Source: Diplonema japonicum (lineage: Eukaryota > Euglenozoa > Diplonemea > Diplonemida > Diplonemidae). From it: a DNA stretch of 64,000 bases. The position numbers and the translations under genes were made by a program. This document shows, piece by piece, positions 30,895-42,278 of this stretch (position 1 is the first letter of the stretch; each line of letters opens with the position of its first letter). The notes under the pieces were generated by a model. It was not told the origin of the DNA. It saw nothing but the letters and a program-made list of their open reading frames with translations, and made no database searches. The stretch spans positions 620,001-684,000 of the forward strand of contig OZ025659.1 in assembly GCA_964019335.1 (NCBI GenBank). The letters run 5' to 3'.

Positions 30895-32389
30895 AGTCAC
30901 CCAATTTGGGAGCAAGTTGTGGATCACCAACACCTTTCAGCAGTGCCAGAAAAAACAAAAAGAGAAAATACCGAGCTTTTAGCTGAGTAGTGGCGCACTT
31001 TTTTTTTTTTCTTCTTTTTTTTCAGTTTTTTTCTTCTTTTTTTTTTCTTCTCCGCCCCTCTTCCGCTGTGTGGTCCCTTTTTGTTTCTGTCAGTAAACTT
31101 TTCTTTCCACCTTTCCCCCCCCCCCCCACTTTGTTTTTGTTTAACCTAAAAGTTATATCCTTGGGGTCCCCCCCCCCTCCCCCCCCAACGGGAGAGGAAG
31201 CGGTAGCACAGCAAGGGCAAGGACATCTCCCTGAGGAGCAGCTACTTACGTCCCGACAGTACTGCACCAATTAAATCACATGATTTTAAACATTTGTGGA
31301 CTTAAATTAAGTATTATTGAAAGAACAATGTTTAAGTCTTTAATTCAAGTCGAAAAGGGGAAAGTTCTTTTTTCTTTCAAAACCCCCCCTAAAAGGGGTT
31401 CTCAAATAATAAAAAAAATAATAATAATAATAAAAAGGAAACCAAAACAATATCGAACGTGGGAAAAAAAAGAAACCAAAAAGGTTTTTTCGTGTGGGGA
31501 TGAAAAAAAAACTTTTTTTTCTCTCTTTTTTTCCATATCTCTTTGTCCAAAGGCGGGGGGGGGGGGGGGGGGGGGTTTGACTGGAGTAATGATTCACAAA
31601 ATACCGTGTATGCCCTTCTCTCTGCAAATTGAAAGATGGAAAAGTAGCACACAAGCAAATCAAAAAAAAAAAAAATAGCTATTTATTGCCAACAAATTGT
31701 GAGCCATTATTTAATCCGAGTTCTTTGATTTCAAAAAAAAAAAAACGGTAACGAGTGTTAAACAATGGCTCATTTGGCGGCAAGTAAGTCGTTTTATTTC
31801 GCTCTTCGTCATTTGAGTCACTCACTCTTAACTGCTTTCACTGCTGTTTTCTTCACACGGACCAGCTTTTTTTTGGGGATTTCCCTAAGGCAATACGGGG
31901 TAGCTACTTCGCCGTGGCATTTCAAGGGGAAGTAAAGCACTTATTCCCGCTTTTAAGGGCCGGAATGGCCTCAGATGGCCAAAAATAGTCGAAATTCCCC
32001 ACCCCCAAAAAGATGCCCCCTAGTGAGTGAAGAAAATGACGAAGAGTTAAATAATAATAAAAAAAAAAAAAAGGAAAAGAAGAAAAAAGCAATTCATTGG
32101 CAGCGCAAGTTAGTTGATTTTTTTTTTTTCTTTTTTTTTTTTTTTTTCCCCATACAGACTTTTATACCGTATTTGTACTTACTTAACATGGAGCGGAAAA
32201 AATTCCAAACCGAAATTCATTCGCCCTGCAACCCCTCGTTGCCTAGAGCCAAACAAAAAAAAAAAAAAAAAAAAAACAAACAAAAACCCCACATTGTTCC
32301 GGAAAAAGTTCCAAACAGTTTCAAACATTTTTTTTTTTTTTTTTTTCGTTCCAGATATTAGTTAATCGATGAGTAAGTCCAAATACGGT

Positions 32390-32431
<42 letters not shown>

Positions 32432-33111
32432 CAACACATTTATACAACACACAATGCACACACAAACCAGCTGTTTCATCAGCTGATGAGTACAACCAAA
32501 AAAAAAAAGAAAAAACAATAAGGCGCCAGAATTGTGTTTTTTTTATCTCTCTTTTTTTTTTTTTTTTTCTCTTTTCTTTGACTACCCTTTTTGAACGATA
32601 CGTAGGGCGGGGAGAACGAAAAAAAAAAAAAAAAAAAAAAAAAAAACGAAGGGGGAAAAAAAAGAGTAAAAAGAGAGAGAGAAATTGGAGGGTTAGGAGC
32701 AGGGGAAGGAGGTTCTTCCTCCTCTCCTGCATTCCTCGCCCCCTTTGCTCTGTTTTTTTTCTTTGAGGGGAGAACACCTAGCCATAAAACTTTGTTTTTT
32801 TATTTTTATTTTATTTGTTACAAATATTCACGCCACATATCTCTAAAACCAGTTTGCGGGTTTGGTAATGGAACCCTACGGGCTTTTTATGAGTTTTCCA
32901 CCGAAGATTTTACAAAACTCCCTGGAAGGGTTTGTAAGACCGACGCTGGAATTCTTGAGAAGGTTTTCTCAGCCAACCTTCGGGGGAAAAAAAAATCTTT
33001 TTTTCCCCCCCCCGAATTTTTTCGTAAAATTCCCTCCATAGCCCCTCAGCAAGTTCAGGATCTACCACAGGTTTTAGAGACGTGAGGCGTTACCTTTCAA
33101 AAAAATGAAAT

Positions 33112-33142
<31 letters not shown>

Positions 33143-33188
33143 TTACTACATGCAACTTGTGCCGAGCAAAAAAAAAGAAATTAGCTAT

Positions 33189-33300
33189 TTATTAAATGAA
33201 AATCAGATGGCCTGATTTCACGCGTGGGGTCCCCTTTTAAAAAACAAGTTAAAAAAGGGAACCCCACAAGTGAAATCATGCTCTGATTTTTTATTCAATA
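33189..33300. repeat. Long inverted repeat (hairpin, MITE-like)
   Basis: Arms of about 50 bases face each other with almost no loop. The left arm contains AATCAGATGGCCTGATTTCA and GTGGGGTCCCCTTTT; the right arm contains AAAAAGGGAACCCCAC and TGAAATCATGCTCTGATTTT. Such a structure could be a small foldback transposon or a structured RNA. A complex, unexplained 300-bp stretch follows it. Confidence 0.65.
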
Positions 33301-34001
33301 CTACATTTTATTTTTAATGATGAGCTGCTCAAAGAATTTGGGTGCTGAGTGTAGCTTCGCTGCTGCCTGCTCGTAGCGGCACAATGCGAGTCCTTACTAA
33401 ACACGGTACTGGGTTTGGTATGATCAATTCGGCGAATTAATGTTGACGTTTATGTCAAACGTGATTCTGTGCACTGTTGAAGAAGTGGGCTGTGTCGAAG
33501 GGGCAGGGCTGAAGAGGGTGTTGCGTGCAAAACCTCTTCCTGTAGGCCATTTCGCTTGCCGTTGGAAGCGCGTCTTATCACAGGTTTGGCCTCGGACTGT
33601 GGGCGTGAAATAAAGTAGCAACGTTTAGCTTAAAAAACATGAAAAAAATCAGATACTTTATTTCTTCTAGCCTAAATTCTTTAAGTGAGTTGCTCAGAAT
33701 TAAGTAAAAGGAAGAAGAAGAAAAAAAAATAATTCGCAGCTTTTTTTTTTTTTAATTGTTTTTTTTTGCTTGTGCGACTACAAAGACATATAGTCGTAAC
33801 GATTTTTTTTGTTTTTTTTTTGTTTTTTTTCTAATAACAAAAGCTCTCGCTGCCCCATCGGTATGGCGAGAGTAGAAGAAACTTTTTTTTTCCCCCAAAA
33901 AATACTTTATTCCTCACTCTTCCCTTTTACTTTATAACTGTATTCTCTCTTCTTGGTAGGAAGGGAAAAAGAAAATAATAATAACTATTGATTTTGGTAA
34001 A

Positions 34002-34072
34002 ATAAAGTGGACTTTATTGCCTTTTCTCTGTCCTCCGGGGATAGAAAATGAGGCGGTAAAGTCCACTTTAAT
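34002..34072. repeat. Inverted repeat, about 22-bp arms
   Basis: AATAAAGTGGACTTTATTGC and GGTAAAGTCCACTTTAAT form the arms, separated by about 28 bases. The arm itself contains the palindrome AAAGTGGACTTT. Possible foldback element. Confidence 0.6.
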
Positions 34073-34099
34073 AGCAGAATCTGTAATTTTATTTATCGT

Positions 34100-34168
34100 T
34101 TTTTGCACCCCCGACCTAGTGTTTTTTTGGCTGGCAGCCAAAAAACACTAGGGAGGGGGGCAAAAAGA
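34100..34168. repeat. Inverted repeat, about 33-bp arms
   Basis: The inner arms CCTAGTGTTTTTTTGGCTG and CAGCCAAAAAACACTAGG pair almost perfectly around a tiny loop. The outer parts TTTTTGCACCCCC and GGGGGGCAAAAAG extend the pairing. It lies 30 bases after the preceding inverted repeat. Confidence 0.65.
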
Positions 34169-34183
34169 TATTTAAAAAAAAGA

Positions 34184-34209
34184 AACACACACACACACAC
34201 ACACACACA
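34184..34209. repeat. (AC)n microsatellite
   Basis: About 13 uninterrupted AC dinucleotides. Confidence 0.9.
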
Positions 34210-34992
34210 TGTTTTCACCCCCTCCCTTTTTCTTCTTTTTTTTGTCTAACAAAAAAAAGGGATCGTGATATGGTCGTAAGCCCAACCAAAAACATGCCGA
34301 ACTACTATGGGGGAGGAAGGGTTTCCTCCCCCCACCCCTTTTTTGGCCCATATCAAGAAATTTGATTTATTAGCGTGGCAGAGATTGCATTACATTTTTT
34401 TTTTTTTTTTTTTTTTGCGAACTTTCATTCAAAAAAAAAAAATAATAATAATAATTAAAAAAGAACTAGTCGCCTCCAAGAGAAGAAATATGTGGCACTT
34501 TCACCTCAGTTGTCACGCTTCTTTTCGTATTAACAAATTGTAGACCAGTATATTGTCGTACAAAGACTGTTCGCTGACCACGCAGCCCGTTGATTTTATA
34601 CAGGTAAGTTATATGACCCCCTGGCGCGTACAATAGGTGCCACCTTCTTCTAATAGCTCCTCGTGGATAGGAGGGCAGCGAACGTTTGCAAAAGGGGGGA
34701 AAAAAAGAAGGACAACCAGGGTCCCCCCCTCCGCGCCCTCCTATTTCCCCCACCACCTTCGACCACCACCACCACCCCACTTTTTTTTGAAATCATCCCC
34801 TCCCCCCCTTTTTTTTCGCTATACCAATTGGTTAAGACTGGTTTTTTTTTTTTTCTTTTTTTTTTTCCCTCTTACTCCCCCTGCGTCCCCCTTCTTTTTT
34901 TTTTCGTACTGCGGTCCATCGGGGGGGTTTATTACAACAACATCAAAAAAAAGGTTATCATCATCATATCATCAACTCAAAAAAAAAAAAAA

Positions 34993-35961
34993 ATGACTCC
35001 GACAAAAGCAATAATGTTCCTGTGCCTGTTTTCTCCAACGCTGGCAGCACAGCACAGCGCAAGGCCCATCAGCGAAGACGTGTGCGCGGAGAAGAACAGC
35101 CAAGGCGGCAACGTGTGCATGAACGGGGTCTTCGACAAAACCGCAGGCACCTGCACGGGCCTGGGCAACGTGCCGTGCTACGTACCATCCTGCCAAAACA
35201 ACAACATCGCTCGCAGCGCAGGTATCGAAGATTGTGAACTTTCAAGCACGAAAATTAAACTCGTCCCGCACCATGTCAACGCCAACTCACTAGGCACAAG
35301 CCCTGTAACAGACTATTTACGCCAATCCCAAATAATGGAAAACATGCGTGGGTGGACAGACGTGTTCAAATCGAAATTCTCAAACTTCCCAACGTCTCTT
35401 CTTGACAGGAATGGTTTCATCCCGAGGGTCAGGATCGCAGGTGGACATGACGTAGTGTTTGAATGCCACAAGGGGGGCGAAGGCGGGGTGTGCGATGCGT
35501 TCGTGTTCATCTACAAATGCCCGCCCTGTCGGTTCGCTGATGGCGGCAACCTCCCTCTCACCTTACTCTCCGACGACTGGGAGCCGTACGCATGCGATGT
35601 GAAGTTCCAGCTTGACCACACTGTCCCCACCCACATGCATGACGTTGTGGTTTATCATAAACAGTATCCTCAGAATACGTTGCTGACCGTCACGCCCTCA
35701 TCAATGCTTGAGCTGTCTTGGTTTGCCTCTAGTGAAGCAACAAGCAACTGTGCCGACTATGGTACACAGGTGGAGTGTGAGACGGAGCTCCCCGGGGAGT
35801 GTGGGTGGGACTCGGTGTTGAAGAGGTGTGAGCGCACTTTGTGCCCCAAGGTGAAGAAACAGCTGAATGGGGATTTCAAGCCCCGAGGCCCTTGGCAGCC
35901 GAAGTGCAAGGTGTGCGTCGATGACGAGCGTGAGATGTACTTGCCCAAGCTTGCTCCGTGA
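34993..35961 (+). CDS. Secreted Cys-rich family protein, member 7 (322 aa)
   Basis: The most diverged intact member. The ATG follows an A tract and gives the signal peptide MTPTKAIMFLCLFSPTLAA. The N-terminal region is shorter (DVCAEKNSQGGNVCMNGVFD, CTGLGNVPCYVPSC). The core is recognisable but altered: GWTDVFKSKFSNFPTSL replaces GWPDIPNSAFLN, RNGFIPRVRI replaces RLGQIPNVY, and CDAFVFIYKCPPCRF, DDWEPYACDVKFQLDHTVPTHMH, ELSWFASSEATSNC and ECGWDSVLKRCERTLCP follow. The ending KCKVCVDDEREMYLPKLAP is conserved. All core cysteines are kept, implying the fold is under selection. Function unknown. Confidence 0.84.
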   Translation: MTPTKAIMFLCLFSPTLAAQHSARPISEDVCAEKNSQGGNVCMNGVFDKTAGTCTGLGNVPCYVPSCQNNNIARSAGIEDCELSSTKIKLVPHHVNANSLGTSPVTDYLRQSQIMENMRGWTDVFKSKFSNFPTSLLDRNGFIPRVRIAGGHDVVFECHKGGEGGVCDAFVFIYKCPPCRFADGGNLPLTLLSDDWEPYACDVKFQLDHTVPTHMHDVVVYHKQYPQNTLLTVTPSSMLELSWFASSEATSNCADYGTQVECETELPGECGWDSVLKRCERTLCPKVKKQLNGDFKPRGPWQPKCKVCVDDEREMYLPKLAP

Positions 35962-36047
35962 TCACACCGAATATTTTATGTTTTTTTTTTTTTTTAACCC
36001 CCTTCGCCCACAATCAACTACAGATACGATATAGGAATCTGTTGAAT

Positions 36048-36078
<31 letters not shown>

Positions 36079-36081
<3 letters not shown>

Positions 36082-36109
36082 AACGATTCTAAAGCTACAG
36101 TTTCTGTAC
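36079..36109 (+). ncRNA. Spliced-leader exon-like sequence
   Basis: The 31 bases start ACCAACGATT and end GCTACAGTTTCTGTAC. They match the diplonemid SL exon, as I remember it, with only two differences; the last 7-8 bases of the exon are not conserved. The hairpin half-sites ACAG/CTGT typical of euglenozoan SLs are present. It stands directly after a tract of about 24 T. I see no proper GT donor at the expected exon end, so it is more likely an SL-derived repeat or pseudogene than an active SL RNA gene. Confidence 0.6.
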
Positions 36110-36358
36110 ATCAGATGTGTTGTTCGCTGTTGACCTCCTCGTCGGTCATCACCGGTAGCGCCCGAGTGGAAGAACGTATCGCAGATGCTCAGGGTGACGA
36201 ACAGGCAGCAAACTGCACGAGCGCAGAATCTTGGTTACCCGGGACGCCCCGGCTAGGGTTGAGCACACCGCATGCATTAAGGACACGACGCGGAACGCAG
36301 AAGAAGCTACTGCTCGGCCGAGGAGCGCCCCCTGTAATCAAGTAGGTATTTCGTGCTT

Positions 36359-36401
36359 CGTTGCACGCTTAACGCCACCTAGTGTTGCAATCAAAGCCCC
36401 A
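36359..36401 (+). repeat. 43-bp 'tail' repeat (3' end of the SL-headed element)
   Basis: Identical to 15045-15087 and followed by a T tract. It contains short terminal complements (TTGCA...TGCAA). Confidence 0.65.
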
Positions 36402-37604
36402 TTTTTTTTTCTTTTTTTTTTTCCAACCACTAAACACGTGTCATATATATGATGCACACGGCTGCTTGTGGGCTTAGTGGCTAAACCCGTTTGTCCAGAC
36501 TAGCTGTTTTTTCTTCGAGCTGCTGCAAAGGACACCAACGTTACGAAAAACTTTTTTTTTTTCAATCAACTTTTTTTTTTTTTTACACTCTCCCTTCCCT
36601 TTTCGTCATTTTTTTTTTTTTTCTTCCTTCACTCTCCACTTGTTTCGAGTGACTCAAAAATATATGACAGAAGGGGGGTGTAAAATTAAAAAAAAAAAAA
36701 ACACACTTACGGCTTCACAATACTGCCTAGAAATGCGCCATAATTCTAACTCACGTCTGCCCCCCAAAAAAAAGAGAGAAAGGGAACCACTCGGAAACTC
36801 GTTGGATTATAGACTCCTAAAATATTTGGTGCATTCAGAAATAGCCACCCGTAGAAAAAAAACCTAGTGACAGATAAAACTGCCCTCGATCTTGGGGCCG
36901 GCATAAATTAAACTAAAAGAATAAATCTCCAAATGACAGGCACAATTCCGGGCGAATCTATTTCCGAATACGAATATAAAATATCTATTTTTTTTTTTTT
37001 TTGACGCCCTCATCTCGGCGTGATTTCTATTTTGTTTTCTTTCCCTTTCTCCGTGAAACAAGAAAAAAAAAAAATTATTTTTATAAATAAAAAAGAAAAA
37101 AAGAAAAAGATGCAAAATTTCCTATAGACTTCCTGGCCTGTAAGCCATACGAAACGAAACGAAAAAAAAAAAAAAAAAAATTAAAACAAAGCAAAAAAAG
37201 AAAAGGAGGGAAAGAAAAAAGTGATCCAAGAAAAAAAAAAAAATAAAACCTTCCACTTTATTTGGTTACCGATTTCTTCTTCCTTTTTTTTTTTTTTTTT
37301 TTGTCATTTGTCATTAATGTGATACTGCCATAAACTGCAGGTTGCCTTCTAAGAGCATTGCAGTATGCACTTTTGTTATGATTACAGATATGACGGAACA
37401 AATTAAACAAACAAGAAAAAAAAAAGAAAAAAAAAAAAGAAAAAAAAAAAAAAAACGAAAATTAAAAACTAACGAAATATCACATGGGAACGATAAAAAA
37501 AAAGAGAAAAAAGAAAAGAAAAACGAAGAAGAAACGAAAAATGAAAATAAACACAAACCCGTCACAGGACTTTTTGTTTCCCGTTCTGCTTTTCTTTCTT
37601 CCTT

Positions 37605-37637
<33 letters not shown>

Positions 37638-38273
37638 CCAAGAAGACTTTCTTGGGCCTACGTATGGGCTTTGAAGAAGGAAACGAAAAGTAGGGCAGAA
37701 TGGGGGAAACAACAAAAAGGTTTTTTTTTTTTTTACTATCTGTTATGTATTTAAGTTAAAGAAACACTTTTATCTTTCACTTTTTTTTTATTGTTTCTAC
37801 TATGTTATTTTCTTTTTATTTTACCCCCCCCTTTTTTTTTACCCTCTTCTGCTGCAACTAAAGGAAAACAAGCAGAGACAGAGAGAGGGTAAGAAGAATA
37901 AACCCCCCCATAACTAAAACTAAATGAAAAAGAAAGAAAAGGAAAAAGAGAGAAAGAAGTAACGTCCGTCGATTTATTTTTATTTTTTTATATTATTCCC
38001 TCCTTTCTTCTTCTTCTTCTCCTTTTTCTTATCTTAACGTTTTCCTCTCCCTCCCTTTCTTTCCCGTTGCTGTAAACAAAAAAAAAAAAAAAAACACACA
38101 AAAAACGAAAAACCCTGTCGTCAGGGGGGCATCATGTCCTCCGGCGATAGTTATTCGTTTTTTCACAGCACATTTTTTATTTTTATTTTTATTTTTTTCT
38201 TTTTTTTTCGTAGACAGCCTTCCCCACACCCCACCCCCATCAACTACAAGGCGGAGGGGGGAAAAAAAAAAGT

Positions 38274-40204
38274 ATGGCACAGACCCCTGGAAGAAAATCG
38301 GCGTTTACCCTTGCAAAGTCGCAGCTTGGGGGGGGAGGAGGAGGAGGCAGTGGCGGCCTCGCTTCACAAGAAAATGCCCCATCAAGAGATGCCGAACACC
38401 AACACCCACAACAGGCGACTCAAGGCGACTCCACACAAGGCGTTCTGGAATGGATCCACAGGACAGACATGAAACAGAAAACATACAGGTACACAGGAGG
38501 CTTGAAAAAGATAAAGGACGGTGACGGAGAGGACCCCGACACCCATGTCAGACATGACACAGGCGAACCCTTCTCAAAATTCAACTACCCTGACGGGGAC
38601 TATTACGAAGGGGAATGGAAGAACGGGAAGAGACACGGTCAAGGTGCGCTCCGCTTGGCAAATGGGTACCACTACGATGGGAAGTGGGAAGAAGACACCC
38701 CCACCGGCAACGGCAACGAAGGCTTCACAAGACACGAGTTTCTAACGTCAACCTACCAATCCGGGAAACCGAATGGAAAAGGCTACCTCTTCTACAAACC
38801 ACGCGAGGAGCCAAAGTACCGCTACCACGGCACCTTTCGAAACGGCAAACGACACGGTAAGGGGACAATATACTACCAGAACGGTGACGTCTACAGAGGC
38901 ACGTGGAAGGACGGGAAGAGAGACGGACGCGGCGTCACAATGGAAATAAACAGAAACAGAAAATTCGCAACAATATGGGCGAACGACAAGCTTCTAGAAG
39001 GCCCTTATGAGGTGTTCGAGCAAGACGGTTCTATAGAACAGGAAGAAGACAATGTCAAACTATCAGGATCCGCTGGATACGCTCCCGCAGACCTCACCAA
39101 GTGGAGAGTTCAGGAGGGTGTCGAAGACCTCACATTACCACACTTCCACCGTTTAAATGCAGGGTTCGAGCTTCTTGACGACGACTGCTCCGGAGAGTTG
39201 TCCACCGCAGAACTCACCAAACTATGGGGCTCCCGAGACCAACAAATGCTTAAACGCCTCGACCGCAACAAAGACGGGCAGGTGTCTCTTTATGAGATCC
39301 TTCTTGAATGGTACCCTTCTGTGCGAAAGGCGCAGCTTCTCCGGTTCATTCACATTGAGCCTTCAATACCCGCGGTTCACAGGTTTATAGGACGCCTGTC
39401 TGGGGTTGCTCATTCGTCTAATGATGGGTTCATGCAGGTTACTGAGAATCAACAGGCGTTGCAGTTAAAGACATTGGAGGATAAGAGGTTCATGATAGGT
39501 GGGGAGAAGTTCTCATTCGTGTTGTGGCAGCGGGCGAGGGCGTTGCGCGACCCGCCCAACTTGTTAGAGGTCCTTGAAGCATGGTACCCCAATACCCCGC
39601 GATCCGTTCTCGAACGCTTCGCAATGGCCAGGGTCCCCTTCACGGAGCTGGAGGAATGTTACGAATGCTTTCAAAACCTTGATGTCAAGCGTACAAGAAC
39701 GATCGATTTAGACTTAGTTCTCCAAGCCAGGGCTGTGAAAAGGTGTGAGGTGGCAAAGAGGAGGTGTAACCCCCCTGCCCCTCCCATCCAAGCATTGGTC
39801 GACCGCATGACACCTTACTTCTTCGCTAGCGAACCATGTTTTAGTATCGGGCACTACATCAAGCTTACGGTGCCCATGCTTGAGATGGCGCTTGACTGGG
39901 CCTCACCCCGGATGAACCGCAAGAGGCAGATCACATTTCACGAGCTCATTCAATACTCGTTCCCAAACCTCTCTTGTATCCACATGCAGCATTCTCTTGC
40001 TAAACGCCAGAGCCTGACCCCTGCGCAGATCACCTGTGCATGCGATGTGTGTGAATTCTGCAGGGGGAAGGGTCTTTCCAGGTAAGGCGGCTTCTTATTC
40101 TTTTTCTTCGGGGGCGGAACAGGACAATGTGGGAACATGTCTTTGCGAAATACAGAGACAAGCCTGGGTGTGGACACCGATCACTGCAGAACGCCGGAAG
40201 CTAG
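38274..40204 (+). CDS. MORN-repeat and EF-hand protein, two exons
   Basis: The protein probably acts at the membrane-cytoskeleton interface or flagellar base, as MORN proteins do, with calcium control. A low-complexity N-terminus (Gly run near residue 20, Gln/His-rich) precedes MORN repeats at about 105-215 (YYEGEWKNGKRHGQG, YHYDGKWEEDTPTGNG, YRYHGTFRNGKRHGKG, YRGTWKDGKRDGRG). Two canonical EF-hand loops follow: DDDCSGELSTAE and DRNKDGQVSLYE. A Cys motif CACDVCEFC lies near the end. Exon 1 is 38274-40081. A 41-nt intron 40082-40122 (GTAAGG...GGAACAG) joins in phase to TMWEHVFAKYRDKPGCGHRSLQNAGS, ending at TAG 40202-40204. Without the intron the frame stops at once within the donor. Spliced length about 629 aa. 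Confidence 0.85.
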
Positions 40205-40469
40205 TGCTAAAAAAGACGGTCAGAAGAGGCTAACCCGCAACCCCCCAGAAGGGTAAGTAAGGGGTAGATAAGTTGAGACAAGGGGGCATTCCTAAAAAAA
40301 AAAAAAAAAAAGAAAAGAAAAAACGGGGACCTCCTTTATTTCATCTCTTTTATTTATTTAGAACTATAGATTTGTCGATTCCTCCACTTTTCGCCCCCCC
40401 CCCCCCTTTTTTAAATCTCGAGCAAAAGAAATATACAATAAGTGAACGGGTGCTTGCAATGTTATACAA

Positions 40470-42128
40470 ATGAGCGTGTCTTCGTGCAATACATCTGACG
40501 ACTGCTCCGACGGGCCTGGGGGGGGTGCGGTCGCGTTCACGCCGTCGCCTCCCATAGGGAACAAGAAGGGGAGGTTCCGGCCTGTTGAGCAGATCGATGA
40601 GGGGTTCGGGAAGGTGGAAGGGGACAAGGCAGTCTTCGAGCCAGATGAGCTCTTCTACATTGCGTGCAGGACAAAGGGTGTGCTGGAACCTTATGAGGAG
40701 TTCAGGTGCAAGCCTCTGGAAGAGTTCATAGAGCAGGACACTGTTCTCGCGAGGGAACTAGCCGTCCAACGCATGGCCAACTACGACATGATAAGAGCTC
40801 GTAAAATGGCCATTGTGCTCAAGGAACGTGAGCGGCTCATCCATTCCGAGATGTCACCACACAAAACATCTTCCTCATCGACAAGACGGCCTGCGACGGT
40901 TCCTTCCCTCAAGCCGCCTTCTATCAAGGTCAGTGCTGACCAGACAGACCTCTTCGAGAGGGTGAAGTGCAGGGCACGCGAAGCACAACAGCGTGCGGTG
41001 CACTCCAAGCGCATCAAGGAGTTTCTCACTCACCGAAAGCACGAGGAAGGGAAGCGGCAGGAAGCTGCTTATAAAGAGGTCAAAATACGGCACCTGTTGT
41101 CCACCGTCCAGCGGAGGGAGATCGAGAAACTCAACGAGAAGATCTTAGCACAGAGATCGATACAAATGGAGGTAAAGCGTACTCTTTTAAAAGAAAACAC
41201 ACCCACAGGCCGACAGAAAATCACGAAATGTGATCAAAACACAGTGGGAGAAAACTTCGAACGCCTTGAACCAAACACAGGAAAAAAAGGTTTGAAAACC
41301 AGGGGTGGAATGAAATAAAGCAAAAAAAAAAAAAAGAAGGAAGAAAAAAAACACCAAATAACACAGGCCGAATCGTTCGAGAGCTCCAAAACGAGTATGG
41401 AACAGAGCCGGGCGCAATGGATCAGAGAAAGAGCATTAAAGAGGGAAACGAAACTTGCCCGTGCAAAGCACGTGAAGCAAGCGGCGGAGAACGAGAGGAT
41501 GGCCGCATTAGACGCAAAGCTGGAGTTCAGAAAGGAGATTTCCAAAAGGAAGGGCGCCCTAGACTGCCAAAGGGCAGACTCCCTCAAATACAGAAGAGTG
41601 CTGCAAGAGGCATATTCGGCACAAGTCCTGTCGAAAGGCAAGCAGTTGGAGGAGGTACGAGCTAATGAAATCGCGGACTGCCACATGAAGAAATGTGAAA
41701 AGGCGATTGTCATGCAACAGGGTGGCAACGTGGCGAAGTGGAAGACTGAGGCGAAAACGGCAGCAAACTGCACAAGGAGGGGGAAGGTGCAGAGGTTCAG
41801 GGCACAGCGAGATGCTATGGAAGTCGAAAGGCTTCAGAAAAAGGTACAAGACAAACAGCGACAGATAGAAAAGGCCGGAGGGAACAGAGAGAGACTACTC
41901 ACCTTGCGGGCAGAGAACTTAAAGCTCACCAGCGAGCGTAAAAAAGCCATGGCGTCACGCCTGTACAACGAACAGGAAATTCTCCAAAACAAGATGTTCA
42001 CAAGCGTCAACCACAAGCACGAGTTGAGCGCAAGACGACTGCAGCAGCTGGGGCAACTCCGTGAGACTTTGGAGCACAACCCGGAAGCGCTTTCATACGA
42101 GGTCATGTTAAGCAGTCTGGGGTCGTGA
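40470..42128 (+). CDS. Coiled-coil protein, three exons (about 514 aa)
   Basis: Two apparent separate genes are best read as one. Exon 1 is 40470-41171. A 37-nt intron 41172-41208 (GTAAAG...CCCACAG) leads to exon 2, 41209-41289 (ADRKSRNVIKTQWEKTSNAL...), which is open only in the spliced frame. A 77-nt intron 41290-41366 (GTTTGA...AACACAG) joins in phase to exon 3, 41367-42128 (AESFESSKTSMEQSRAQWIRERALKRETK). The fit of both phases and the smooth charged-helix character across the joints are strong support. The product is a long Glu/Lys/Arg/Gln-rich coiled coil from residue 100 on, with a Cys-poor, acidic N-terminus. Such proteins are common in flagellar and basal-body structures of Euglenozoa, but no specific homologue is recognised. 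Confidence 0.75.
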
Positions 42129-42278
42129 TCCCCCCCCCCCCCCCCCCCCTCCCATTTCCTCATTTACACTTTATTAGTCTTAATCCGTCTTATCTTATTT
42201 TTTTCGTCCCCCCTGGCAACATCAAAAAAAAGAACTAGGAAAAAGGAGGAAGAGGAGGACGGGGGAGGGGGAAAGAAC

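Larger units (their letters stand above)
29889..34992. other. 5.1-kb region without a supportable gene; repeats and hairpins
   Basis: The largest gene-free stretch. It holds homopolymers (C run near 30550, about 50 A at 30838-30890, G run near 31556-31575), AAT microsatellites, an R1 repeat, three strong inverted repeats (33189-33300, 34002-34072, 34100-34168) and an AC microsatellite. A weaker inverted pair surrounds 31691-31775 (AGCCATTATTTAA / TTAAACAATGGCT). Stretches of ordinary complexity at 32830-33085 and 33320-33625 look neither coding nor like a known RNA. Confidence 0.55.
36079..36401 (+). mobile_element. SL-headed short element (SINE-like), flanked by T tracts
   Basis: This is a 323-bp segment of ordinary complexity between two T tracts. 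It begins with the SL-like sequence, continues with about 250 bp of unrecognised sequence, and ends with a 43-bp motif found twice elsewhere (15045 identical, 9905 diverged), each time followed by T. The other two copies start within the tail, like 5'-truncated retroposed copies. This is inference from three copies only. Confidence 0.5.
35962..38273. other. 2.3-kb spacer containing the SL-headed element
   Basis: Apart from the element at 36079-36401, the stretch is made of T, A and GA tracts with short ordinary islands (36430-36540, 36890-36990, 37310-37390). The region up to 38273 becomes T-rich, then a purine run precedes the MORN gene ATG, which probably marks its trans-splice acceptor (TTTTTTTCGTAG at about 38203-38214). 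Confidence 0.5.

Noticed and set aside
36079-36345. Active SL RNA gene
   Set aside because: The last bases of the SL exon are not conserved and no GT donor follows at the expected place. It is flanked by T tracts like a retroposed copy.
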